A stretch of 64,000 bases of DNA, from contig NZ_QJVJ01000011.1 in assembly GCF_003217775.1 (NCBI RefSeq), forward strand, positions 1 through 64,000, given 5' to 3'. Both the position numbers and the translations under genes were made by a program. The stretch is from Paenibacillus flagellatus (GTDB taxonomy: Bacteria; Bacillota; Bacilli; Paenibacillales; NBRC-103111). Below, piece after piece: positions 33,578-42,021 of this stretch; position 1 is the first letter of the stretch; every line of letters begins with the position of its first letter. Below the pieces are notes generated by a model. The model searched no databases and was not told the origin of the DNA. It worked only from the letters and a program-made list of their open reading frames with translations.

Positions 33578-35866
33578 TTACGCTTGTTTGACTTCCTTGC
33601 TTTCCGTTTTGGCCGGCGCGTCGGCCGGATATTCGATGCGGGAATGAAAAATGCCGAGAAGCGTTTCGTTCAACGTTTTGGCGATCGTATCGAGCTCTTT
33701 CAGCGTCAAGTCGCATTCGTTGAATTGGCCGTCGTCGAGCCGGTCCTTAATAATTTTGCGCACCATCGTATCGATCTGCTCGATGGACGGATTGCGCAGC
33801 GAGCGGACCGCCGCTTCGACGCAGTCGGCGATGCCGACGATGGCCGCTTCCTTGGACTGCGCCTTCGGCCCCGGATACCGGTATTCCTCCTCGGGAATCG
33901 GCTCGGCGCCTTCCTCCTGCTGCTTCTTCGCCTTGAAATAAAAATATTTCAACAGCGTCGTGCCGTGATGCTGCTCCGCGATATCGCGAATCGGCTTCGG
34001 CATGTTGTATTCCTTCAACATTTCCGAGCCGTCCCGGGCGTGGGCGATAATGATCGATTTGCTCAAGCTCGGCTCGATATGATCGTGCGGATTTTCGATA
34101 TTCGTCTGGTTTTCGATGAAATAACTCGGCCGCTTCGTCTTGCCGATGTCGTGGTAAAACGATCCGACCCGGCACAGCAGCCCGTTCGCGCCGACCGATT
34201 CGGCGGCGGCCTCCGACAAGTTGCCGACCATGACGCTATGATGGTACGTGCCGGGCGTCTCCGTCAGCAGCTTCCGCAGCAGCGGATGGTTCGGGTTGGA
34301 CAGCTCGACGAGCTTGAGCGGCGACAAAATGCCGAACGATACTTCGAAAAACGGCATTAAGCCGATGACGAGCACCGCCGTCAGCAAGCCCGAGGCGACG
34401 GCGAAGCCGAACGACAGCATAATTTCGTTGCGCGTGTATACGTTATCCAGGAATATGAGCGACACGATCGTCACCGCGCCGAACAACGACACCATGACGC
34501 CTGCCTTCAAGATCGACGCCCGCTGGTTCGCCCGCTGGATCGCGAATACCGACGTAATGCAGACGACGAGCGCCACGAGGCCGTATCGGAAATCGAACAG
34601 CTCCTCGCCCTTTACGTTGTATATGACGCTCGACAGCAGCGCGAACAGGATCGAGGAAATGAACGCGATCGGCATTCCGATCAGAATGGCGATCAGCATC
34701 GCGCCCATCGCCACCGGCGCCAAATAGCCGATGTTCGCATATTCCAAGTTTTGCCCCAGCGCCACGATCTTCATTCCGGTCACGTTCAACACGTAGATCA
34801 GCACGAGCATGAGCAGCTGCACGTTGTTGTGGCGGATCGGCTGCTCGCTTTGGCGAACGTACATATACAAGGCGAGCACGAACAGCGCGCTCATCATGGC
34901 GAGGCCGAGCTGCGGCCAATAATTCACTTTTTCCTTGAGCAGGTCCATATCTTTCAGCCGGCCGTACGTCTCCTCGGTAACCCGCTCTCCCTTATGGACG
35001 AGCACGTCCCCTTTGTTGATATAGACCGGCTTCGTGTTTTCCCGCGCTTCCGCCCGTTCTTCCTCGGTCGCCTTCTGATTCGAAAACTTGTTCGGCGTAA
35101 TGACGAAACGGGCGATCTCCTGTACCATCTCGCGCGACGTGTTCTTGGTCAGCGGCGACGTATTGACGAGCTCGGCGACGCGCGTGCGCGCCGTCTGGGC
35201 GTTCGTCAGCTGGTCGTTCATGAGGCGGACGACGACGTCCCGCGCGACGGGCTCCATCGCGTCGAGATCTTCCTTCGTCAGCCGCGGAAATTTGAAGTAC
35301 ACTTCCTCGGGAATCCGGTACTGCTGATCGCGCAGCGCCGTCTTCACCTCGTTCAGCAGCCCTTCGTTCCCCGGCTCCCCGACCTTGATCGACGCGTACA
35401 GCATTTCGGCGTGATCGTTGTACATCGTCGGGAACACGTTGCGGAATACGTTGACTTTATCGGTCGTGGACAGCTGGTCGTCCGCGTTGATTTGCCGCAG
35501 CTTCTCGAAAATCGCTTCGACCAGCGTTTCGTTTTTCATCGGCAAAATGGAATAGACGGGCTGCACCCGTCTTGCCGCTTCTTCCTTCGCTTTTTGCGTT
35601 TCGATCGCATTTTCGATCTGTTTCGTCGCGTAAATCGTCTTCTCGCTGACCGAGCCGATCTCGATATCGTACGTTTGCGGAATCAACCGGTTGGCGACCG
35701 CCATGTAAAACAACAGCCCCAACAAAACGAACAGCAGCAAACGGATGCCGGCGCTTGTTTTCCAGCCGTCCGTCCGATGCGCAGGCTTCCCTTCGATGGA
35801 AATCCGCTCGTTTCGAACCACTCTTCGTTCAGTCCTCTCTTTCCCACGGAACGATAAGCCGATCAA
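33578..35866 (-). CDS. 7TMR-HD family phosphohydrolase (PgpH/YqfF, c-di-AMP phosphodiesterase)
   Basis: Protein of up to 762 residues. A short basic N-terminus, one helix (LLLFVLLGLLFYMAVANRLI near residue 45), a long extracellular 7TMR-HDED domain (residues about 70-310), seven helices (about 320-510), and a cytoplasmic HD domain with GSFYHDIGKTKRP near 590 and AEQHHGTTL near 640. Members of this family degrade cyclic di-AMP. The TTG at 35866 overlaps the phoH stop; a GTG at codon 17 is an alternative start. The position between phoH and ybeY matches yqfF in Bacillus. Confidence 0.92.
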   Translation of the reverse strand: MIGLSFRGKERTERRVVRNERISIEGKPAHRTDGWKTSAGIRLLLFVLLGLLFYMAVANRLIPQTYDIEIGSVSEKTIYATKQIENAIETQKAKEEAARRVQPVYSILPMKNETLVEAIFEKLRQINADDQLSTTDKVNVFRNVFPTMYNDHAEMLYASIKVGEPGNEGLLNEVKTALRDQQYRIPEEVYFKFPRLTKEDLDAMEPVARDVVVRLMNDQLTNAQTARTRVAELVNTSPLTKNTSREMVQEIARFVITPNKFSNQKATEEERAEARENTKPVYINKGDVLVHKGERVTEETYGRLKDMDLLKEKVNYWPQLGLAMMSALFVLALYMYVRQSEQPIRHNNVQLLMLVLIYVLNVTGMKIVALGQNLEYANIGYLAPVAMGAMLIAILIGMPIAFISSILFALLSSVIYNVKGEELFDFRYGLVALVVCITSVFAIQRANQRASILKAGVMVSLFGAVTIVSLIFLDNVYTRNEIMLSFGFAVASGLLTAVLVIGLMPFFEVSFGILSPLKLVELSNPNHPLLRKLLTETPGTYHHSVMVGNLSEAAAESVGANGLLCRVGSFYHDIGKTKRPSYFIENQTNIENPHDHIEPSLSKSIIIAHARDGSEMLKEYNMPKPIRDIAEQHHGTTLLKYFYFKAKKQQEEGAEPIPEEEYRYPGPKAQSKEAAIVGIADCVEAAVRSLRNPSIEQIDTMVRKIIKDRLDDGQFNECDLTLKELDTIAKTLNETLLGIFHSRIEYPADAPAKTESKEVKQA

Positions 35867-36870
35867 CCGTTGGATTCTTTTTCTTGCTGGTAGGCGACGA
35901 TAATCTTTTGGACGAGCGAATGGCGGACGACGTCCTGTTCGTCGAATCGGACGATGCCGATCTCCTCGATCGGCTTCAGGATGCGCTCCGCTTCCACGAG
36001 TCCGGAGCGGGTGCCGCGCGGCAGGTCGATCTGCGTCTTGTCGCCGGTGACGACCATCTTCGAGCCGAAGCCGAGCCGGGTCAAAAACATCTTCATCTGC
36101 TCGGGCGTCGTATTCTGCGCCTCATCGAGAATGATGAACGAATCGTCCAGCGTCCGACCGCGCATGTAGGCGAGCGGCGCGATCTCGATCAAGCCGCGCT
36201 CGAGCGATTTGGCCACCTGCTCCGGCCCGAGCACGTCGTTAAGTGCATCATACAACGGGCGCAAATAGGGGTCAACCTTTTCCTGCAGATCGCCCGGCAG
36301 GAAGCCGAGGCTTTCCCCCGCCTCGACCGCGGGCCGCGTCAGCACGATCCGTTTCACGTGTCCTTCCTTCAAGGCGACGACCGCCAGCACGACGGCCAAA
36401 TACGTCTTCCCCGTTCCCGCCGGCCCGATGCCGAAGACGATGTCCTTCTTGCGGATCGTCGAGACGTAATGGCGCTGGCCGATCGTCTTGACGCGGATCG
36501 GCTTGCCGCGGTACGTCGACGCGATCTCGCCCTTGAACAAGTCGAGCAGCTGGTCGGCCTTCATCTCCTTCGCCAGCTCGATCGCGTACAGGACGTCCCG
36601 TTCCGTGAGCGGGTATTGATTGCGGATAAGCGTCAGCAGCACGTCGAACAGCTGCTCGAGCCAGCGCAGCTCCTCCGGGGAGCCTTGAACCGCGAGCTCC
36701 GCTTCCCGCGTATAAATGGTCGCGTTCGTTTCTTTTTCGATCAGGCGCAAAAACTTGTCTTGCGGTCCGAACAGCGCAAGCCCCTCCGCCACGCTGTTCA
36801 AGGTGATTTTCAACCGGTTCCCGTTGTCCAAAAAAGCCTCAGTCCCTTTTGTCGTCGTAGTCGCATGCAT
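35863..36870 (-). CDS. phoH: PhoH family ATPase
   Basis: Protein of 335 residues. A KH-like N-terminal region precedes the RecA-like ATPase, with Walker A GPAGTGKTYLAV near residue 137, the family motif TRPAVEAGESLGFLPGD and Walker B DDSFIILDEAQN near 230. PhoH proteins are RNA-dependent ATPases or helicase-like proteins, often beside ybeY and linked to RNA processing. The ATG at codon 2 of the open frame has GGGGCGG upstream. It lies 23 bp after yqfD and its stop overlaps the pgpH start. Confidence 0.93.
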   Translation of the reverse strand: MHATTTTKGTEAFLDNGNRLKITLNSVAEGLALFGPQDKFLRLIEKETNATIYTREAELAVQGSPEELRWLEQLFDVLLTLIRNQYPLTERDVLYAIELAKEMKADQLLDLFKGEIASTYRGKPIRVKTIGQRHYVSTIRKKDIVFGIGPAGTGKTYLAVVLAVVALKEGHVKRIVLTRPAVEAGESLGFLPGDLQEKVDPYLRPLYDALNDVLGPEQVAKSLERGLIEIAPLAYMRGRTLDDSFIILDEAQNTTPEQMKMFLTRLGFGSKMVVTGDKTQIDLPRGTRSGLVEAERILKPIEEIGIVRFDEQDVVRHSLVQKIIVAYQQEKESNG

Positions 36871-36893
36871 CAAGACCGCCCCGGCCGTCCGCC

Positions 36894-38084
36894 TTACGGA
36901 ACGATCGGCAATTCGACGGCGATCGGTTGCTCGATTTCGAAAAGCACTTTCATATAAACTTTACCATTGTCCGACTTTTCATGCAAAATAATCTTTTCCC
37001 CGCGCCATACCGCGTCCGCTCCGGCCGCCGCCACGACTTCCGCCCGCGCCTGGTCGAGCGCGATCGTTTTCGCCGTTTCCGGATCGAGCGGGATTTCCTC
37101 CAGCCGCGATTCGAGCAGCGTCTCCTTGAGCCAGCCGACGGGCAGGCTCCAGCCGCGCCATTGGAGCGTCTTGCGCTCGGGAATCGTCTCGAATTGCGGA
37201 AACGCCGGGTCCCCGTAGCCGGACAGCTGCAGTCCGCGGTTGCCGATGACGAGGTACGACCGTTTCTTCGATTCCCCCGTATACACTTTCCGCTTGAGCA
37301 CGAGCGGAATTTCGACCGTCGCTTCCTCCCAGACGATGCCGCGCACCGTACCTTGCGCCACGACGGTTTGCCGGTTCGCATCGTCGCCGATATAGCCGGA
37401 TATGAGAATGTCGCCTTTGCTGACGTTCGTATTCGGGCGGACGAGCGGCTTGCCCTTCTCCGCCAATATTTGCGTGACGAGCGCGTCTTTCGCCGCGACG
37501 AGATGTCGCGGGCTCATGAGCGGCCGTTCGTCCGGGCGGGCCGACTCGACGATTTTGATATGGACGCGCGTCCCCTGCACGTCGACGCCGACCCACGACG
37601 TGCCGGGCAGCTTCAGCTGCAGCTCGCGGGAGAGCCTGTCCGGATCGGGGAGGCGGAACTTCCATTGGAACCGGTATATGCCGTATTCGCGAGCCGCCTG
37701 CACGATGTCGCTCCGGGCGATCTTGTCGTTCCCTTCGATATCGACGCGCCAGACGAGCATCGAGAGCACGTAGATGGCGGCGAAGAAACCGACGATGCCC
37801 GCGATGAACATTTTGCGTCGGCCCAGCTTGTCCAGTGCGAAAGGAAGCCCGTACCGCTCCCGGATGCGCATCCGGGCCCGGCTGCCCGTCCGCTTCGCGA
37901 GCGAGCGAAGCTTGAAAAAGTCGCGGACGAGCACGCACAGCTCCACCGCGTCTTGATCGGTGCGGCGAATGTCCCAGACGCCGAACCGTTCCGTCGTCAG
38001 CGCGTTCAACAGCTTTTCCATGTTTCGGCCGCGAAGCTCGAGGCGGACGTAGCCGCGCAGCCGGTTGAGCAACGTCGATTTCAC
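36894..38084 (-). CDS. yqfD: Sporulation protein YqfD
   Basis: Protein of 396 residues with one transmembrane helix near residue 95 (MFIAGIVGFFAAIYVLSMLV) and a large domain after it containing FtsQ/POTRA-like and YqfD-family segments (WVGVDVQGTRVHIKIVESARP, NVSKGDILISGYI). Bacillus YqfD is needed for sporulation. The GTG start has GGAGG seven bases upstream; a long in-frame upstream extension lacks support. A small GCCCGT/ACGGGC hairpin (38106-38125) lies in the gap to yqfC. It lies 23 bp before phoH. Confidence 0.92.
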   Translation of the reverse strand: MKSTLLNRLRGYVRLELRGRNMEKLLNALTTERFGVWDIRRTDQDAVELCVLVRDFFKLRSLAKRTGSRARMRIRERYGLPFALDKLGRRKMFIAGIVGFFAAIYVLSMLVWRVDIEGNDKIARSDIVQAAREYGIYRFQWKFRLPDPDRLSRELQLKLPGTSWVGVDVQGTRVHIKIVESARPDERPLMSPRHLVAAKDALVTQILAEKGKPLVRPNTNVSKGDILISGYIGDDANRQTVVAQGTVRGIVWEEATVEIPLVLKRKVYTGESKKRSYLVIGNRGLQLSGYGDPAFPQFETIPERKTLQWRGWSLPVGWLKETLLESRLEEIPLDPETAKTIALDQARAEVVAAAGADAVWRGEKIILHEKSDNGKVYMKVLFEIEQPIAVELPIVP

Positions 38085-38146
38085 GGAGGCTCCTCCTTTG
38101 GGTAAGCCCGTCCTTGAGAACGGGCGAAACGTTTTTGGGCTTAAAA

Positions 38147-38425
38147 TCAATCCGAGTATCGGATATCCGATATGACTCCCTCGATAAACACTTCTTCCGG
38201 CAGGATGGCGCGAATGACGAGCTGCTTCCCGCGTATTTCCAGTTGTCCTTGGGTAAGGCCGAGCTTGAGCGTATCGCTGGAGAAATGGAGCACGCCGCGA
38301 TGGTTCTCGATATACAGCTGTCGGTTGCCGATCATCGTGAAGCGGGGAAGATCCAACACGACGTCTTGGGGCAGGTCGAGCAGTTTGGCCGTTAATTTGC
38401 TGAAGCGCCGGTTCCATTGCAGCAT
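38147..38425 (-). CDS. yqfC: Sporulation protein YqfC
   Basis: Protein of 92 residues starting MLQWNRRFSKLTAKLLDLPQ, the usual YqfC length, and matching the family by the DVVLDLPRFTMIGNRQLYIENHRG segment. The ATG is preferred over an upstream ATG because GGAGG lies ten bases before it. No membrane segment is seen. It precedes yqfD as in all Bacillales. In Bacillus the pair is under the mother-cell sigma factor SigE, which I could not verify here. Confidence 0.9.
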   Translation of the reverse strand: MLQWNRRFSKLTAKLLDLPQDVVLDLPRFTMIGNRQLYIENHRGVLHFSSDTLKLGLTQGQLEIRGKQLVIRAILPEEVFIEGVISDIRYSD

Positions 38426-38623
38426 GTTCCGCGGTCCTCCTTGCCGTATAACCGTAGCTTCTACCACCATATGCCGGAGCGGGCGAAAAAAGACCCCGAC
38501 GGGCGCAGCGGCGTCTCCAGAACAGCCATACCGCGCTTTCCGACCCGACGTTCTGCGCTGCGATCGAAGCGGCTTCGGGACGGCTTTCTCCGACGGGGAG
38601 GACGGGGACTGCAGCTTTTCTCA

Positions 38624-38661
38624 AATATTCCTTGACAGGAATATTCCTAATGGGGTATATT
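38624..38661 (+). promoter_or_regulatory. Promoter with overlapping inverted-repeat operator upstream of DoxX-like gene
   Basis: -35 TTGACA (38632-38637), 18-bp spacer, -10 TATATT (38656-38661). The -35 box is framed by an exact inverted repeat, AATATTCC (38624-38631) and GGAATATT (38638-38645), and the right arm also forms the 12-bp palindrome AGGAATATTCCT. This is a repressor-operator arrangement. The rest of the 357-bp stretch between yqfC and the DoxX gene (38426-38620) holds nothing I can name. Confidence 0.8.
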
Positions 38662-38782
38662 AAAGGTGTGAAAAGGCACAACGCCGCGAAGAAAGGAGGA
38701 ATCGGGGCGGAACGGCGGCGTCCGGCCGAAGGAAATCGGCAATGCAAAACTTTAACCATTCAAAATCAAGGAGGAATTTCCA

Positions 38783-39196
38783 ATGAAAAAAACGAATGTT
38801 TCGTACTGGTGCTTTACCGGATTGTTGTCCATCCTGATGGGAGTCGGCTCGATCCCGGATATACTGGCCGTTCCCGACGCCGTCGCCTTGTTCGAACGGT
38901 TAGGGTATCCCGTCTACTTGCTCCCGTTTCTCGGCATCGCCAAATTGCTCGGAATCGCCGCGATTCTCGTCCCCGGCTTCGCCCGTGTGAAAGAGTGGGC
39001 TTACGCCGGACTCACCTTCGATCTTCTCGGCGCCATGTACTCCAGCATCGCCTCGGGCGACCCCGTGCTCGGCTCACTGCCGTTCCTCGTCGGCTTCGCC
39101 TTGATCGCCGGCTCCTACACCCTCTCGCATAAAAGAAGACGGGACCGCTCCGCGGCAACCGTCGAAGCGCAAGAGCCCCGGCTGCAGACGGCATGA
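38783..39196 (+). CDS. DoxX-like membrane protein
   Basis: Protein of 137 residues with four hydrophobic segments, beginning MKKTNVSYWCFTGLLSILMG, with the DoxX-like loop ALFERLGYPVYLLPFLGIAKLLG. The tail is basic and soluble. AAGGAGG lies eight bases before the ATG. DoxX proteins of this type often follow MarR/HxlR-controlled promoters and respond to quinone or thiol stress. The gene is on the opposite strand from the yqf genes, so it interrupts the block between yqfC and floA; its own promoter and terminators flank it. Confidence 0.85.
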   Translation: MKKTNVSYWCFTGLLSILMGVGSIPDILAVPDAVALFERLGYPVYLLPFLGIAKLLGIAAILVPGFARVKEWAYAGLTFDLLGAMYSSIASGDPVLGSLPFLVGFALIAGSYTLSHKRRRDRSAATVEAQEPRLQTA

Positions 39197-39207
39197 TAGG
39201 ACAAATG

Positions 39208-39242
39208 AAAAAGGACGCTGCATCCTCTGCAGCGTCCTTTTT
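39208..39242. terminator. Bidirectional terminator
   Basis: Perfect 15-bp stem (39208-39222 with 39228-39242), 5-base loop, flanked by A and T runs; shared by the DoxX-like gene (plus) and the sugar dehydrogenase gene (minus). Confidence 0.95.
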
Positions 39243-39279
39243 CATGTTCGTTCGTCGCCGCCTTGCGGGCGGAAACCGG

Positions 39280-40479
39280 TCATTCGGGTCGGAAGCGGAG
39301 AAGCTTGTCGTCTCCCGGCTTCGGCGTACCGCGGCCGTCGCGGTTGTTGGTGAATACGTACAGCGAGCCGTCCGGCCCTTCCACGACGTTGCGCAGGCGA
39401 CCGAACCGTCCTTTCCACAGCGATTCCGTCCGCTCGACCTTCGGCTCGGAGCCGGGGTCCAGCGTAACCATGAGCACCTGCTCGCCGCGCAGCCCGGCCA
39501 CGAGCAGACGCCCCTTCCACGGCCCTTGCGTGACGAACGTCATGCCGGACGGAGCCCACGAATCCGAGCCCGAATGGACGAGCGGCTTGCGCAGCGGCGT
39601 TCCCGACGGAACCGGCTGCTTCGGCTCGGTCTGATCGCCCTCGATGAGCGGCCAGCCGTAGTTGGCGCCCTTCTCGATGACGTTGATCTCGTCCTTGTAC
39701 GTCTGGCCGTGCTCGGAGCTGAACAGCTTGCCGGCGCCGGGCTGCCAGGCGAGCCCTTGCGGGTTCCGGTGGCCCATGCTCCAGACGGGCGATTTCGGGT
39801 CCGGGTTGTCCGCCGGAACCGTCCCGTCGGGCATCAGCCGCAATATTTTGCCGGCCAGGCTCCCCGGCGCCTGCGACAGCTCGCGCTCCTCCGCGTCGCC
39901 GACCGTCACGTACAGCATGCCGTCCGGTCCGAACCGGATCCGGCCGCCGTCATGGTTGCGCTGTCCGGGCAAATCCGCCAGCAGCACGCGGTCCAGCCTC
40001 GCCTTGCTCCCTTCGACGACGAGCCGAAGCACGCGATTTTTCATCGCGCCGTTCATCTCGTACGAATGGTAGGCATACAGGTACCCGTTCTTCGCGAAGT
40101 CCGGGTCAAGCGCGAGCCCGAGCAGCCCCCCCTCCCCGCGGCTGACGAACGGCGGCTCGGTAAAAGCGAAAACCGGCTCCGCCTGCAGCTTGCCGTCGGA
40201 CGCCAACAGCCGGATCGCACCCGGCCTCTCGGTGAAAAAGAGGCGGCCGTCCGGGGCGAACGCCATATCCCACGGCACGTTCAGCTTGTCGGCGACGATC
40301 TCGGGCTCCTTGTACGGGATCGCGCCATCCTGCCGCGCATCCGGCGAACCGGACGCGGGCGCGTTCGCGACGGGGGCCGGCGCCGGTGCCGCATCCCGCT
40401 TCCATTCCATGCACCCTGTCAAAGCGAGCAGCGCCGCTACCGCCGAGACGCCGCGCGCCTTCCATCCGAATCGGTCCAT
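39280..40479 (-). CDS. PQQ-dependent sugar dehydrogenase-like lipoprotein
   Basis: Protein of 399 residues. A lipoprotein signal peptide ends in LALTGC (Cys near residue 23), so it is anchored outside. The rest is a six-bladed beta-propeller of the glucose/sorbosone dehydrogenase family: VPWDMAFAPDGRLFFTERPG, then GLLGLALDPDFAKNGYLYAYH, RNHDGGRIRFGPDGMLYVTVGD, HRNPQGLAWQPG and FSSEHG. The His, Arg and Asn residues typical of the cofactor and calcium site are visible. No PQQ biosynthesis genes are in the window. It lies just downstream of the 147-residue gene and FloA. Confidence 0.9.
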   Translation of the reverse strand: MDRFGWKARGVSAVAALLALTGCMEWKRDAAPAPAPVANAPASGSPDARQDGAIPYKEPEIVADKLNVPWDMAFAPDGRLFFTERPGAIRLLASDGKLQAEPVFAFTEPPFVSRGEGGLLGLALDPDFAKNGYLYAYHSYEMNGAMKNRVLRLVVEGSKARLDRVLLADLPGQRNHDGGRIRFGPDGMLYVTVGDAEERELSQAPGSLAGKILRLMPDGTVPADNPDPKSPVWSMGHRNPQGLAWQPGAGKLFSSEHGQTYKDEINVIEKGANYGWPLIEGDQTEPKQPVPSGTPLRKPLVHSGSDSWAPSGMTFVTQGPWKGRLLVAGLRGEQVLMVTLDPGSEPKVERTESLWKGRFGRLRNVVEGPDGSLYVFTNNRDGRGTPKPGDDKLLRFRPE

Positions 40480-40497
40480 GACCGCCCTCCCTTTCCG

Positions 40498-40941
40498 TTA
40501 CCGGATTTTCGTTCCGAACGGCCTCTTGGCGCGCGGCGGGCCGAGCACCTCCGCCCACATCATGCCTCGGACCGCTTCCTCCTCCGACAACGGCGCCGCT
40601 TCCGAAGCGCCTCCTTGAGCGGGCGAGTCCGCGCGAGCCGCGGAGACGGACGCCGCGCCGCCACCGCGGGGCTCCGGCCGCTCGTCGTTCTCCGAATCGG
40701 AGCGAGCCGCCGGTCCCGGCCGGAACGTTTCCTCCGCCGCGCCCTCTCCGCGCGACTCCTTGGGACCGTCATACCGGGGCGACCCGCCGAACGTCGGCAT
40801 CATCGGATTCGGCTTGCCGGACGACGGCCCTCTCGCTCCCCCGCCGTTCGCGCGTCTCTTGGCGAGCGCCGTCAGCAAAAATCCGCCGACGACGACGATC
40901 ATCCCCAAGTAGTCCTTTACGAACTCGAACAGCCGTTCCAT
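40498..40941 (-). CDS. Single-helix membrane protein, disordered, function unknown
   Basis: Protein of 147 residues: one N-terminal helix (MIVVVGGFLLTALAKRRA, residues about 14-30) and then a long Pro/Gly/Glu/Ala-rich, probably unfolded tail, ending with a conserved-looking basic segment (GTKIR). It occupies the position of the short yqfB gene of Bacillus after floA but shows no clear resemblance. GGGAGG lies before the ATG. The tail may bind a partner; nothing else can be said. Confidence 0.65.
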   Translation of the reverse strand: MERLFEFVKDYLGMIVVVGGFLLTALAKRRANGGGARGPSSGKPNPMMPTFGGSPRYDGPKESRGEGAAEETFRPGPAARSDSENDERPEPRGGGAASVSAARADSPAQGGASEAAPLSEEEAVRGMMWAEVLGPPRAKRPFGTKIR

Positions 40942-40977
40942 TCGATAGCGCCCTCCCTTCCGGTTACCTGCTTAGGC

Positions 40978-41970
40978 TTACATCGAATCTTTGTCGGTTT
41001 TGTCGGGCTGGCCCATTTTGCCGAACGAAGACCGCATTTGCGTATCCGCATCGAGGTTGCGCATGTTCATGTAGTCCATAACGCCGAGCTTGCCTTCGCG
41101 CAGCGCCTCGGACATGGCGAGCGGCACCTGCGACTCGGACTCGACGACTCTCGCTCTCATCTCGACGACGCGCGCCTTCATCTCCTGCTCCTGCGCGACC
41201 GCCATCGCCCGGCGCTCCTCGGCTTTCGCCTGGGCGATCCGCTTGTCCGCCTCGGCCTGCTCCGTCTGCAGATGGGCGCCGATGTTTTTGCCGATATCGA
41301 CATCGGCGATGTCGATCGACAAAATTTGGAACGCGGTGCCCGCATCGAGCCCTTTCCCGAGGACGGTACGGGATATCATGTCCGGGTTTTCCAGCACTTG
41401 CTTGTGGGTGTCGCTCGAGCCAACCGACGTGACGATCCCTTCGCCGATCCGGGCGATGACCGTCTCTTCGCCGGCTCCGCCGACGAGCCGGTCGATGTCG
41501 GCCCGCACCGTCACCCGCGCGCGCACCTTCACCTCGATGCCGTCCTTCGCCACGGCGGACACCATCGGCGTTTCGATCACCTTCGGATTGACGCTCATCT
41601 GGACGGCCTGCAGCACATCCCGGCCGGCCAGGTCGATCGCCGCCGCCCGCTCGAACGAAAGCGGAATTTGCGCCCGCTGCGCGGCGATCAGCGCATTGAC
41701 GACGCGGTCGACGTTGCCCCCGGCCAAATAATGGCTCTCGAGCTGGTTCGTCGAAATCGGTAGCCCCGCCTTATGCGCCTTGATGAGCGGATTGACGATC
41801 CGGCTCGGGATGACACGGCGCAGCCGCATCGCGACGAGCGTGAAAATGCCGACACGCACGCCGGACGCGAGCGCCGATATCCACAGCATGACCGGCACGA
41901 AGCTGAAAAAAACGGACAGCACGATGATCGCGAGTGCCGCGATCAGCAGCACGAACACATAAGATTCCAT
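40978..41970 (-). CDS. floA: Flotillin-like protein FloA (YqfA)
   Basis: Protein of 330 residues, the usual FloA length. An N-terminal hydrophobic hairpin (residues about 4-45, ending with [15 protein letters not shown]) anchors it, followed by a PHB/SPFH domain and a C-terminal helical region rich in Glu and Ala ([36 protein letters not shown]). It organises functional membrane microdomains. The gene order nfeD-floA is conserved in Bacilli. The GGAGG site before the ATG is clear, and nfeD ends 51 bp upstream. Confidence 0.94.
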   Translation of the reverse strand: MESYVFVLLIAALAIIVLSVFFSFVPVMLWISALASGVRVGIFTLVAMRLRRVIPSRIVNPLIKAHKAGLPISTNQLESHYLAGGNVDRVVNALIAAQRAQIPLSFERAAAIDLAGRDVLQAVQMSVNPKVIETPMVSAVAKDGIEVKVRARVTVRADIDRLVGGAGEETVIARIGEGIVTSVGSSDTHKQVLENPDMISRTVLGKGLDAGTAFQILSIDIADVDIGKNIGAHLQTEQAEADKRIAQAKAEERRAMAVAQEQEMKARVVEMRARVVESESQVPLAMSEALREGKLGVMDYMNMRNLDADTQMRSSFGKMGQPDKTDKDSM

Positions 41971-42021
41971 TGTCGGTTATGTCTCCTCCTCGAAGCATGC
42001 CGGGAGTTCTCCCCCAGCGCT

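Noticed and set aside
36894-38759. 621-codon version of yqfD
   Set aside because: The upstream 225 codons overlap yqfC and are Arg/Pro-rich; a GTG with GGAGG at 38084 gives the normal YqfD length.
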